Shown: positions 12,436 to 60,239 of the stretch, piece by piece | Layout of the letters: every line of letters begins with the position of its first letter | Position numbering within the stretch: the first letter of the stretch is position 1 | Assembly (NCBI GenBank): GCA_037954325.1 | Contig: JBBMNZ010000003.1 | Coordinates: 10,505,965-10,569,964 of the forward strand | Reading direction: 5' to 3' | DNA: 64,000 bases | DNA from: Fistularia commersonii | Taxonomy: Eukaryota > Chordata > Actinopteri > Syngnathiformes > Fistulariidae | Notes under the pieces: generated by a model | Seen by the model: only the letters and a program-made list of their open reading frames with translations | What the model was told of the DNA's origin: nothing | Databases searched by the model: none | Made by a program: the position numbers and the translations under genes

Positions 12436-12504
12436 TGTGGGGTTGAAATGCAGAGTGCTTGCTTAGCATGCTAGAGGTGGTGGGATTATCACCTGCGTTC
12501 TCAG
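12436..12504 (+). pseudogene. tRNA-Ala-like relic, inverted relative to the intact gene
   Basis: The segment GCTTGCTTAGCATGCTAGAG matches the anticodon arm of the nearby tRNA-Ala(AGC), and the T-arm-like part GTGGGATTATCACC and 3' part CTGCGTTCTCA line up with the rest. The 5' half is shortened: the acceptor/D-arm region is mostly lost and the B box has substitutions, so the cloverleaf cannot form. It is likely a decayed inverted duplicate or retro-copy. Confidence 0.65.
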
Positions 12505-13369
12505 AGATGAGGTACCGTCCGTGAAAAATATCTAAATATCTCTTATATGGGGAACCCCAGGTTTTTCCGCTCTTTTACAGAAGAGCTTCCGAGTCGGACC
12601 CCCTCGGCATTGGGGGAAAGACCCAGCGAGGGGAGCTCGGGTTCAGGGAGAGAGTGCTAAAATGCAAAACGGCCACAGAAAGGCGGGCTGCAAGATACTG
12701 CATGCACAGCACACACAGACACACTCTTGTGAAATGTGATGAATCACGGCATTGCATGATGGAGGGAGTTTCTTAAAAGAACCCCCCTCCTTGGGATAAT
12801 TGACAGTGAAGGCAGAGACAGTAATAAACACCAGTGATCGGTTGTCCTGCGTCATAGGAGGGGTGTGTGTGTGTGGGTGTCAGCAGGAGCGGGTAGATGA
12901 GATGGATCAAAATAAATTATCAGTAGTATTACAACACAGTAATGACTGTGTAATTAATATGGTAGGTGCGACGCAATGGAGCACAAAAGCAATATGGACG
13001 GTCCAACATGGAGGTTCGGGGGTGAAGCCGGAGGCTTAGAGGCTCCGCTGGTCAGATACGAGCTCCTGCCACCCTTTATGCGGGGGCTTCTCGCGTTACA
13101 GTCGGTTGACACAGGTAACCCCGGTAACTGGATTGAACTCACTGTTTTTGATACTGATGATCATATTTGTTGGTATTGGTTTCACACCTGGGATTTTGGA
13201 GTGGGGTTGGGGGGGGGGAATGAATGGAAGCCAGTTCACTAATCAAATCAAAACAAAGAAAAGTTATCTTTTCCGCCATCTAGTGCACAGAGTTTGTCAT
13301 TGCACTCACCTGTTTCAATGAATCTGAGTTACAACTAACAACCTGCTCCCCCTCCTGCAGCAGGAGAAG
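12505..13369. other. Upstream region of P2RY6
   Basis: No coding exon is visible. A pyrimidine-rich acceptor (CCCTCCTGCAG, ending at 13360) directly precedes the P2RY6 start exon, so at least one non-coding 5' exon must lie upstream. A possible one ends at the donor ACACAG|GTAACC near 13112, but it is not otherwise supported. GT runs and a G-tract near 13210 are simple sequence. Confidence 0.4.
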
Positions 13370-14586
13370 ATGCCATATCCCAGTGATCGCTCCTCCGTCG
13401 CCGAAATGCTCATCCACGGTGTCCTCAACGCCAGCTTCCAGCCCTTCACGCTGCCGTTCTCCAGCAACCTCACCATCCGTTGCACCTACAAGGAGGACTT
13501 CAAGCGCATCCTGCTGCCGGGGGTTTACACCCTGGTGTTCCTGCTAGGCCTGCCGCTCAACGTGGCCGTCATCGTGAAAATCTGGCGGACGCGGACGAAC
13601 ATCTCCCGCAGCAACATCTACATGCTGAACCTGGCCATTGCCGACCTCCTCTACGTGACCTCGCTGCCCCTGCTCATCTACAACTACGGCAGACATGACT
13701 ACTGGCCTTTCGGGGAGTTTGCCTGCAAGCTGGTCCGATTCCAGTTCTACAGGTGAGGGTGGTCGTCCACTGCGCTTCCGTGTCCGGCGGCGGCGTCGAA
13801 GGTCGCCCGAGCGTCACTTCAGCCGAGCTTCACGCCGCCGTTCCGCTGTTCTCTTGCAGCAACCTCCATGGCAGCATCCTCTTCCTCACCTGCATTAGCG
13901 TGCAGCGATACCTGGGCATCTGCCACCCGCTGGCGGTGTGGCACAAGCGGGGCGGGCGTCGGGTGGCGTGGCTGGCATGCGGCGGTGTGTGGCTGCTTGT
14001 GGGGCTCCTGTGCGCGCCCACCTTCCACTTCGCCTCCACGGGGATCCAGCGGAATCGGCCCGTGTGCTATGACCTCAGCTCGCCGGTGCGTTCGGCGGAC
14101 TACTACCCCTACGGCATGGCGCTCACCTGCCTGGGCTTCCTGCTGCCCTTCCTGGGTGTGATGCTCTGCTACTGCCGCATGGCCGCCATCTTGTGCCGCA
14201 AGCCGAGCCACCGCGGTGTGAACCGGGCCACCGGCGAGAAGCGCGAGAAGGCCGTGCGCATGATCGTGGTGGTGGCGGCCGTCTTCTGCGTCAGCTTCCT
14301 GCCCTTCCACCTGACCAAAACGGCGTACCTGGTGGTGCGCACGTTACGCCAGGCGCCGTGCGAGACGCGCAACCTGTTCTCCATCGTCTACAAGAGCACG
14401 CGGCCCTTCGCTAGCATGAACAGCTTCCTGGACCCCATCCTCTTCTACTTCACGCAACCGCGCTACCGCAAGAGCACCAGGAAGTTCATGAGGAGGTTCA
14501 CCACCCTCGTGGACAGGAGCAGTGAGGCGGCGCTTGACCGTGACAAGCAACGCACGGGGAGTCGGGCGCTGAGCTCCAGAAGCTAA
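13370..14586 (+). CDS. p2ry6: P2RY6, UDP-type P2Y purinoceptor, two coding exons
   Basis: This is a class A GPCR for extracellular nucleotides (mammalian P2Y6 prefers UDP and couples to Gq). Exons are 13370-13752 and 13860-14586, joined at FY|S in phase 2, giving 369 residues. TM1 about 47-71, TM2 82-104, TM3 118-140. The disulfide pair is Cys119 with Cys197. QRY replaces DRY at 143-145. The P2Y ligand motifs H278-L-T-K281 (TM6) and K306-S-T-R309 (TM7) are present, and DPILF (319-323) stands for NPxxY. N-glycosylation sites are N20 and N33. The blocks NLHGSILFLTCIS, LGICHPLA, HKRGGRR and TGIQRNR identify P2Y6 rather than P2Y2/P2Y4. The start at 13370 lies nine bases after an acceptor site. 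A coding intron is unusual, as the human P2RY6 coding region is uninterrupted. No break is seen. Confidence 0.93.
13753..13859 (+). other. p2ry6: 107-bp intron within P2RY6 coding region
   Basis: The intron starts AG|GTGAGG and ends TCTCTTGCAG|C. It lies in TM3, between FQFY and SNLHGS. It is GC-rich and has no stop in the frame that runs into exon 2, but its length (107, not a multiple of 3) means that retention would shift the frame relative to exon 1. Removing it restores an exact match to the P2Y6 family. Confidence 0.9.
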
Positions 14587-15600
14587 TTTCCTGATGATGG
14601 ACGCTCCTGACCGGGTCTTTCTCGCTGTCTTTGTTTGGTTTGCTGCCTGGCTGCAAAAAAAAAAACATCTCCACCTCCTCTGTGCCATATGTAATTCACG
14701 GAGATGCAGCAGAAAACATTTGATCGGTTACATCTGCCCTCCATCTCCGCTCATGTCCTGTTTTGTATCGAACTGTAATTACATGTTTTGGCCGCTAAAT
14801 GAAGGTAGAGGTCCGTTTTGTAGCCACACACGTACGCCTCAGACATTGCAATGAGCGTGTGCGTGTGTGTTTGCGCATCCTGGAATACAGGAAGTGGTCG
14901 GAACGCGTCGAATGAAGTAACCAAGGCGACGACTTTCACGAATGCACTGATTTTCTTTTCACTTTTTTTGTTGTTGTGATGTAAATAGAGCAAAAGCTAT
15001 ACTCCCTGTTTTTATTTTATTTTTTTAGAAAAATTTGATTTATTTTTTTTATCTGTGAAGGTTCTCAGTCATCCAGGTCATGGTGAATTATTATTGAAAT
15101 GTTCTTGTCTTTGCAAGAGGACTTGAATTTCTTCACTTGAAAGTTTTCACTTCTTCCTCACGGACCCTCCCCCCCCAACACTGTGAATGGTTCTCGCCAT
15201 ACTTGCTCTTCCGCACTCGTTATGCTTCTTATTAAACATCTGTTGATGAGCGCCGTCTTCATCTCTGTCCATGGTGGGATCTTCTGAGGAACCGCGGGAA
15301 CCTCCCTGACCAGAGGGTTCTCCAGAGAGAGCAGAGGGAATGGAAAGGACCATCTGGGAAGCTTGATTTGATCACACGACATGATGGTGCGGTTACCTTG
15401 ATTCTACCTGCATGTTTCCCCAGTTTTCCCTGCTTGGATGTTTTTTTGGCCTTGTTCTCTCTCTGCCTATCTCATCCTGCTGCAGTTTCCCAACCTGCGT
15501 GTGCGATCTCTTCATGTTCTCCTGCCTGGGTTCCCTGGAGGTTCTCCATGGTCCCCGAACAGTCCACAAAGAGTCAACAGTTTCCTTGAAGGCTCTAAGT
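14587..15600 (+). other. P2RY6 3' region and spacer
   Basis: The first 500 bases are the probable P2RY6 3'UTR, T-rich near 15010-15050; no clear AATAAA was found. 15270-15600 has weak similarity to the dispersed GGTTCTC repeat family. No gene is seen. Confidence 0.4.
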
Positions 15601-16183
15601 CAGCGGTTGGGAACCTATGGCTCTTCAGGTGACAGCATATGGCTCCCAGACAATTTTTGAGTTGAAAAAAAAAAATCAGTTTGGAACCGATTTTAAAACA
15701 CTTGTGATATTTCTTCATAATACAGTGTCGTTTTAAAGTAAACAGCAATTAGTTTTGGAGATAAATTTCACTGGTCACCCATCAGTCGGGTCGGGAACCA
15801 TTGGCTTCCGAGCACGTCCGGGTTATTGTAAAGGTGAAGAAATTAGTTTTATTAGATAGCCAACCAGTTTATCCGCTTTAACCCTTGTAACGGAAAAGAT
15901 GAAAAAAAAAAAAGATGATTAATGTGCATTCCAGGCTGCGTGGACAGAGGAATTGGCATTTGGATCTGTGGTATGTCTAATATGCAATTATAAAATTTCA
16001 TCGATGAAACGGTCAAATATAAAGCAGCACTTCAAACAAATCCATGCAGCACCGGAGGTCACATTAAAAGTAAGACATATTTAATTTATTGTATGTTAAA
16101 AATACTAAATGGGCCTCAATGAAATATATTTATAAAAATTTGGCTTTCATGGCTCTCCCATTCAAAAAGGTTCCTGACCTCAG
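15601..16183 (+). mobile_element. hAT-superfamily DNA transposon, internally deleted
   Basis: The element has imperfect terminal inverted repeats (CAGCGGTTGGGAACC at 15601; CTGAGGTCAGGAACC read from the other end, 11 of 15 matching). The 8-bp flanks CTCTAAGT and ATCTAAGA share TCTAAG, consistent with a decayed hAT duplication. Inside, 15926-16059 encodes a BED-type zinc finger with FQAAWTEELAF, CLIC and HFKQIH in order (C-x2-C, H-x5-H). The catalytic RNase H-like domain and dimerisation region are absent. A second terminus-like motif (GGGTCGGGAACC) begins near 15786, so two nested hAT ends are possible. Confidence 0.75.
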
Positions 16184-16480
16184 ATCTAAGAATAAGAATA
16201 AGAACAATAAGAATAAGAACAACTTTATTTATCCTGAAGGAAATTGTTGTGCCAGAGTTATAAGAAAAATATAACAATAATGAATAATAGTAGAGAATTG
16301 TATAAACAGTAAACAAAAAAGGGGAGAATACGAAATACAAATAAACTATAAAGTGTCTTAAGTAAAAAGTGAAAACTATAAGGTGTCTTAAGGTCTTAAG
16401 TACCAAGTGAAAGTGCACAAGAGAATGAAAAAATAGTGTACATGTAGCTGTTATGAAATATTGCACAGTTATGAACATTA
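16184..16480 (-). mobile_element. Retroelement 3' tail with AAGAATAAG repeats
   Basis: On the minus strand the motif CAATTTCCTTCAGGATAAAT (16219-16238, + strand complement) followed by a TTCTTATTC repeat resembles the 3' terminus of fish non-LTR elements of the Rex1/CR1 type. The rest of the block is A-rich with short degenerate repeats (GTGTCTTAAG occurs twice near 16352 and 16383). No coding part remains. The assignment rests on the tail motif only. Confidence 0.4.
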
Positions 16481-16533
16481 GTTACCTGAAGGAATGAATG
16501 AGAGAGTGAATGATCAGATGACTGACCGCTGAC

Positions 16534-16536
<3 letters not shown>

Positions 16537-16606
<70 letters not shown>

Positions 16607-16607
16607 T
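16537..16607. repeat. (GT)n microsatellite
   Basis: About 35 GT units with minor TA interruptions, in the spacer upstream of ARHGEF17. A second tract of about 27 units lies at 17124-17178. Confidence 0.97.
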
Positions 16608-17120
16608 CTGTGTAAGTTTTATCTCAACCCTTCCATCTTTTGGGGGAAACCCTACTTGGTGACATGTAGTACCCACATTCAGCCTGTAGGGGGCGCTGCT
16701 TACACAGCGAGGGAACGTCACGCAAATCCCCCCCCCCTCCCCCTCGTTATGTACCTTCCCCCTCCCCCGGAACAAAAGGACCTGTGGAGCTGAGAGCCGC
16801 GTGGGAAAAGAGCGACAGAAGAGCAAAACTTTTCCCACAGACTTCAGACAACTTTGATTTACGCGGCACCGTAAACGCACCACCGGCAGATTCTGCTTGG
16901 GGCAGAAACCGGATACAAAGTTGTTCTGTGCGTCGCTTCCGGTCTGCATCCTGACGGGCTACTGTCGTGGGGGGGTCTTGGGTGGGTAGGGGTGTGTGTG
17001 TCTGTGTGTGTGTATGGGGGGGGGGGTTAATTACACCCAATTTGTCCATGGTATCTATCTTTCTTTATCAAGAGAGGGGAAAAAAAACATAGTCCTTCCT
17101 CTCAATCCCCCCCCGGGTGC

Positions 17121-17180
<60 letters not shown>

Positions 17181-17279
17181 CAGCCCCCATACCCCGTAGT
17201 CCCGCCCACCCCCACTGCCCTATCTCAGGCATTAACATGCAAAAAACAACAGAAGTCACGGAAAGAGAAATCACGCCAA

Positions 17280-17603
17280 AGCCAGGAATCCACGGCCAGC
17301 GTGGGGACGCTTGCAGAGTGTGTGTGTGCGCGTGGGGAGATTCGGCCCCACGCAGACCCGGCGTGAGGGACTACAATGGCAAAGTTGCGTAGGTGAGCAG
17401 GTCGTGGAAGTTTGCGTCCCCCCTACTTTCCCACGCGGGGAAACACGGAGGAGCTGCTCCGTGGAGACGGCGTGACTTTCCACGGTGAGTTTTTGATTGC
17501 GTGGAGGGGACGGTTCCTAGGACAAGGGGAGGGGGGGGGGGCATGGACCCGGAGTTCACACGGGGTCTGCGATCCACGCGTGTTTGAGAACCCGACATGA
17601 ACA
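17280..17603 (+). promoter_or_regulatory. arhgef17: ARHGEF17 promoter / 5'UTR region
   Basis: The sequence turns GC- and CpG-rich in front of the ARHGEF17 start codon and stays so through exon 1, as expected for a CpG-island promoter. No TATA box is seen. The transcription start is not resolved. Confidence 0.4.
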
Positions 17604-54480
<36,877 letters not shown>

Positions 54481-56290
54481 AGCCACCCCCCAACCCCGGT
54501 TAAAAACTCACACGTATCCCCCCCCCACCCCTTGAGGGGTCCCGGACCCCTGACATTTGCTCCTCACTTTTTGGCATTGTTTTCATCCTGCGCTCGGTCC
54601 ACTTAGTCTCTCTGTGCAAATGGCTCTGTACCCCTACCTTCTGGGTTCGACCCTCCAGGTTGGACCCCCGAACCCACCCTGGTCCTAACTGTCCCCTCAT
54701 GCCATGTCCAGTGACATTCATGCACGTGTACTCACGTGTTTTGTTTTTCTTGGGCACAGCGGCGGGGGGGCAGCGCTAGGCTACAAGATGTGTGTTGCTA
54801 GCAGCTCGCAGACAGACTGCGGGTGTAAAGGTTGCCGAATGTACAAAGGAGGCGGCTAAAGTTTGCCCAACTAGCTCTCAGAGGTGGACGTTCCGCAGGA
54901 GAACAGCTGGGTTTGGATTCAAAACGTCACCCGCTACAAATGCCTGCTAATCCCTTTAGCTATGGCTCCACTCAAAATGTCAAAATTAGCATGAGCGGTG
55001 CGACAGAATGTAAACAAACCCGTGAAGAGACTGATGGAGCCAGACGGAGTTGTGAAGAGGATGATGATGATGATACGCCTGTGAGATTCTAGAAGTCATG
55101 GAGGCAGTAAGAAGATGCTAAAACACACACACACGTGCACAGGGCTCGTGCACAGCCATCACCGCGGGACACACTCCTGCCATCACGTGTTCGCTGATCA
55201 TATTTCAGGTGGTTAGTTCGAGGTACGTCGGTGTTAGGAGTCTTGTCGGGTTGGAAAACGGCCGAATCTTCCCTGACGAAGAGGAAGAGGAAGAGATGGG
55301 GGGGCTTATCCAGATGAAGCTGAGCTGTGGTAGCAGATAACTGTACAGTATTTATGGTTGTGATTTATTATTATTATTATTTTGTTTGTTTATTTTAAGC
55401 TCCTTTCTTTTACAGCACTTAATTTATAGAAGATGTAGCTTTCACTACTTCCCCGCTTGCAGCTAAGCTAATGTGGAGCTAGGCTAACATGAGGCTAGGC
55501 GCTGTGCGACACCAATTTCTTATTTCCGTATTTAACGAGGGGGGAGTGTTTTCATGTTTTCAGCTGTAGCGTGCACCTACACTGTCATTCTGTGCATGTG
55601 CACGCATGCCACTGCTCACCCTTGCTAATTGTCATAGCCGAGACAGATGCGTGTCCCTGGAGGAGTTAGAGTAGATTAGGACAAACGCTAAGCACGTGCC
55701 ACTCGGAGGGCAAGAAGTTAAATCCTTTTATTCACATGCGCGCACACACACACACACACGCGCGCGCCGACTGTCACCGTGCCTGCAGAAGTGTAGTCCC
55801 CATCCTTAAGCAGGATCTCCTCTGGCTTCAGCCATCTGGGTGCTTGGCCTCCACCCTCACCCTGCACCCTCCTCAGGTCTGACCCCTCCGCTAACCGCTA
55901 AGAAGATTAGCTACCTGTTGTTGCAGCTGCTCCCTTAAGTTGCTCTGCAGGATGCTGCTGTTTTGCAGCATGCTAACATTAGCCTCCTAGCCCCCTTAGA
56001 GGGGGGGGGCTAACTTACCCATCTGACCCCTGACCTCTGGGGCCGTGCCCTCCATGTTCTTTCGTTCACACACAAACGTCCTTCGACATAGAAGTTGACC
56101 TTTTTGTTTTTTTTTGTTCCATATTGTGCCAAAAGCTGTAAGAGTGGAGTTGCAGTATACCCACAGACCCCCGACCCTTCTTTCTGAGAGGCGGGCATTA
56201 AAGAAGGGGGGCGGGGCTTAGCAGTGAACCAATCGTGAAGTTCCCCTCCATTCAATCCTGGAAGTTTAGCAAAGGCAGCGTCGCCATCGG

Positions 56291-56333
56291 CCGGCCTTCT
56301 GCTCGCACGCGCACTGAACCGTAGATATGAAGA
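56291..56333 (+). repeat. Short dispersed repeat, copy A
   Basis: It shares CCGGCCTTCTGCT and, after a 2-bp length difference, CGCGCACTGAACCGTAGATA through TGAAGA with 58266-58306. Copy A is in the ARHGEF17 3'UTR, copy B in a candidate promoter region. Confidence 0.8.
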
Positions 56334-56721
56334 AAGCGCTCATCCGGACCCTCCGGCTAATCAGATCCAGCCGGTTAAAGAAACCCCCTTCGTCCGACCG
56401 CCGCCTGGAACCCGTTGGGCGCAGATGGAACCCCTGGTTGTAAATACTGGCGTGGACGTGCCTCCTCTGTAAATACTGATACGAATCCAACTGCATATTT
56501 TTATATCTCTGTCTTTGTGTTTTTGTTTTGTTTTGGGGTTTTTTTGCGCCGGGTCAAAATGGCTGCCTTCCCCCTCGGGGACGGAGGGTGGTGGTTTTTG
56601 TTTTCGCTGCGAAGGAAAAAAAGGCAGGTGGGGCCAGGGAGGGGTGGGGAAGGGTGAGGGGGGGGGGGTCTTCTGTATGTAGCTGTTTCCTTGTTTTGTC
56701 ACTGTGGGTTCCCCCTTTGTA

Positions 56722-56727
56722 ATTAAA
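56722..56727 (+). terminator. arhgef17: Poly(A) signal ATTAAA of ARHGEF17
   Basis: ATTAAA followed by a GT-rich stretch (CACTGGTGCCAGTTTG), with cleavage expected near 56740-56750. It is the first plausible signal at the end of the GC-rich UTR. Confidence 0.5.
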
Positions 56728-56749
56728 TACGTTCACTGGTGCCAGTTTG

Positions 56750-57355
56750 AGCCTCTTCATTCTCCCACGCAGGTGTGTTTATCACCAGTAGGACTTGCCT
56801 GCTTCTTACAGTGTTATAAATGTGAAGTGGTTATAAACCCGTCGGTAACCTTGATGGGCCGTTCTTGTTCCATCATGGGATAGAAGTGGGTCTCCAGGAG
56901 AACCAGGAAGCGTCACTTTGCCTGAAGGAAGGGAACTTGCTTCTACGCCACGAGGGATCCACGTGGATCGGAGAGGTCCCGAAGCACCTCTGGTCTCCTG
57001 GCAAGCGTAACTGACGACTGGGCTACCGTTTTGTTTTTGTTTGTTGCTGTGGTCAGACTGGCCCGCCGTGTACTGTGACAGGATCGCCTCGCAGTGACAC
57101 ACACACATACACACACACACACACACCACCACTCTGGCTGCCATCTTAGTGAGGTCGTCGTGCTGGTGGGCATTTTTTTATCCCTTCCAAGTCACCTCTG
57201 ACTCCGAGCTTTGCCTAAGAGAGGACCTGCAAAATGTCTCGGTGATTCTCATTCTGCAGAAACACACGCACTCACCATTCACATGCACTGAACAGTAAAG
57301 AGCTGTGTGGTCAATGGAACAGCAGCACAGAGACTTGACTGTATGTCGCCTCATG

Positions 57356-57386
<31 letters not shown>

Positions 57387-57930
57387 ATTTACCCTGGTGA
57401 TAACTTACACACACACACCCACTAGCCCCAATCCAAGAATATCTACAAGCATAAGTGGTTTAAGCATCAGGTTATGATGTGAATTAAGCTGTAATTACAA
57501 TGTAATTGTAATTACATAGTAATTACAATGTGGATTTACACTATTTGTCATTTCATTTTCTGTAACGAGGGGGAAGCAGTTCATCAAACACACAAAGCAG
57601 CTAATTGTACTGACACATACAGCGCTTTGTCAAGACATTTACACACACACACACACACACACAGTGTTAGTGGCCAGGAATTGGTGGGTGTCTGACCTTT
57701 GACCTCCCGTAGCCCCCCACCTGGCGGAAGAGGAGTTTCAAACCCCCCAAGTGTGTGTGAGAGAGAGAGGAAAATGGGCCGTCACTCCTCCACACTTTCT
57801 TTGTGTCTCTTTGTGTCTTTCTTTAACCTGTCTCACTCTCTTACACACACGCACAGGCACACGCACGCACGCGGACAAACTCGGGGGTTTCAGTTAGCAG
57901 CTGACGCACAGTGAGCTCACCGAGTCATCG
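56750..57930. other. Intergenic stretch after ARHGEF17
   Basis: Contains CA runs (57099-57126, 57362-57387, 57640-57663), a TAATTACAAT near-repeat at 57490-57530 and no convincing exon. Confidence 0.6.
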
Positions 57931-57938
57931 CTTTCCCT

Positions 57939-57942
<4 letters not shown>

Positions 57943-57999
<57 letters not shown>
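57943..57999. repeat. (CA)n microsatellite
   Basis: About 28 CA units immediately before the CpG-rich segment at 58000. Nearby (TC)n at 58199-58234, (GT)n at 58384-58411 and (GA)n at 58412-58433, and CA again at 58933-58980. Confidence 0.97.
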
Positions 58000-58001
<2 letters not shown>

Positions 58002-58169
58002 GATCCCAGGCGCGCCGCGGAGGGGAACACCGGCAGCGGGCTTTATCTGCCTCCTCAGTTCGTCCTCCGTCATCTTCACCTCCTCTCTCCACCTCCCCTC
58101 CATGACGCGCCGTCCCGCTACCCGCCGCCTGACGTTGCGCACGCCGGATCACTGAGTTCACCGGAACCG
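58000..58169 (+). promoter_or_regulatory. Candidate CpG promoter and non-coding first exon
   Basis: A CpG-dense block ends in a strong donor, GGAACCG|GTAAGT. A short frame from ATG near 58102 stops before the donor (58150s), so the exon would be 5'UTR. From human gene order RELT would be expected downstream of ARHGEF17, but no RELT coding sequence is visible in the window, so the owner is unknown. Confidence 0.3.
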
Positions 58170-58195
58170 GTAAGTTCGACCGAACCCGTACCGGA

Positions 58196-58237
<42 letters not shown>

Positions 58238-58265
58238 CGGATCCGGAAGGAGGAGACGGAAATGT

Positions 58266-58306
58266 CCGGCCTTCTGCTTACGCGCACTGAACCGTAGATA
58301 TGAAGA
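58266..58306 (+). repeat. Short dispersed repeat, copy B
   Basis: Partner of copy A at 56291; 26 bases from CGCGCACTG to TGAAGA are identical. It lies about 100 bp after the candidate first exon. Confidence 0.8.
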
Positions 58307-58381
58307 TGCCGGTAACATCCCGCGTCCAGGCGTCCCTCTCTCTTCCGGTAACGGGGCGACTCCGGGGACTTCGGAGTGTAA

Positions 58382-58433
<52 letters not shown>

Positions 58434-58932
58434 GGCGCGTATCAGTCTCACACACACACGGAGTTTTTTAAGCGGTAATAATTGTTTGAGGAGTTTATTC
58501 GACTTCATTTAAAGTTTAAATTGTTATCGATCGGTTGATTGTCGGATAGATTGACTAATTGATACCGCTGTGTGTGCGTGCGTGCGTGTGCTTGCCGTGA
58601 CACGTCCCCTGCGTGGTGACGTTAGCCTTTACCGACACACATAAGTCCCGTAGCCCGCAAACGGAAGCGGTCGAAATCGTGCGCGATTTTTAACTGACGA
58701 GGTGTGTGCGTTTAAAGTACTCTGTAGATCCGAGTAGTATTTCCAAGAGCCGAGTAGTTCTACGGTTATTACTCTTAATTAATGATGTCGTTAATTGGGG
58801 GCTCGTACCTGTATGAGGTGTGCGGTTACGCGCACGCACGGGCAGAGAAACCCTTCTCCAAATAGGTCTGTCATTCCTGGCGGTGCGTGACCTTTGTCCA
58901 TGGTGACATTCCCGCACTTGAATCAGTTAGAG

Positions 58933-58981
<49 letters not shown>

Positions 58982-59359
58982 GAACCGGGGCTCGAGCTTA
59001 TTATGATTAATACTCAGTTGAAAAGATCATGGAATTCCTCAGAGAACTTGTTGACACGGCCAGAGTCCAGTATGTGTGTGTGTGTATGTGTGTGTGTATG
59101 TGTGTGTGAGCAAGTGCTAGTGTGTGTTTGTGTGCATGTTGTTTCCCCTGTGCACATTCAGAAACAACATTGATGCCAGCAGTGAGGAGAATTGGCGGGA
59201 CTTCTTGGCAGCGGAGGTGACGCACGCTACATCATGGTCACCTCATGGTTCCTCACCTTTGGACATCCAGGAACATCCCTGTGTTTCTTGGAGAACCCCC
59301 CCCCCCCACCTGTGTGTGCGTGTCTCTCCACAGCCTTGTGTAACATCCCTTTTTTATTC

Positions 59360-60180
59360 TTGTTGAATTATTGAGCAGTCCTTCAGCTCTCTGCAGCTCT
59401 GAGAAGGTTGAGATTCTGGGCCACCTCCAGGTGGACCTCCATGGACCTCCTTAACCTCAGCTGTTTGAATGCATAAGTCAAGAAAGAACCCGATTCTGCA
59501 TCGCTGCAGGGGCAATGCACCCCTTTGCAGTACCCATGACGCCCAATAGGTGTCCCGCCCTCGGAAACCCCAGATGGTTGTGGTAAACGGGATGGGCGAG
59601 GAAGAGCCCGAATGTGGCGAGATGGGTGGCGAGGCAAAGACCACGCAACCGTCATATTTTAACATCGGTTCATCCCGGCAGTGCTGGGTTATGGAGATGC
59701 AGTTGCTCACTAATTAGCCAGGCCCCGCGGCTAACGGAGCGGCTGGGGAGGCGTCCAGGCGGTACTCCACCCCCGTGCCGCTGCGGCCCCACCTCGTGCA
59801 ATGTCACCCCATGCCGAAAAGATTGTGACCTCCATGGCAGCAGGTCCGGGTCGGCGCAAGCTCAGACGGCCAAAGGAACCGGATAAGTAATGGGTTGGCG
59901 GCAGGTTTATATTTAAACCTGAGGCAGATCGCTGCACATAAACACAAACACACACACACACACGTGTAATTACAGGTTACCCGGAATGCGGCGCACCAGG
60001 CCTCGCTCAGTGCCGCCTTGTGTTTTTGTTGTAACTCTCCGCCGTGGCCTGACGGTGGTTTGGCAACACGGGGTGCACCCTTTGCTCCGCCCCTCTGCCC
60101 CGCCGCTCCCGGATGCCAGGATGTGGCGATGCAGCGTTTCCTGGACACCGTCGGTTTCTGGAGGCTGAAGGTCAACGTGG
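59360..60180. other. Unrecognised GC-rich stretch with long open frames
   Basis: The minus strand is largely open in a single frame (60175 to 59804, then 59710 to 59354) with a stop near 59806 and no familiar domain. Fragments such as SNCISITQHCRDEPMLKYDG and PLRRPGPAAMEV are not low complexity. A CA run at 59949-59963 interrupts. It may be a degraded repeat or gene fragment; I assign no function. Confidence 0.3.
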
Positions 60181-60239
60181 CGTTTTCATTCCTGATACTG
60201 AACTATAATATCTGCATTGTGTGTGTGTGTGTGTGTGTC

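Larger units (their letters stand above)
54481..56745 (+). other. arhgef17: ARHGEF17 3' untranslated region
   Basis: This is 2.26 kb from the stop to a poly(A) signal. It includes a CA/CGCG run at 55742-55769, an AT-rich stretch near 55360-55420, and a 43-bp segment (56291-56333) repeated near 58266. No coding frame of note. Confidence 0.6.

Noticed and set aside
13819..14310. 163-residue minus-strand frame opposite P2RY6 exon 2
   Set aside because: It is a shadow of the GC-rich receptor exon with no family features.
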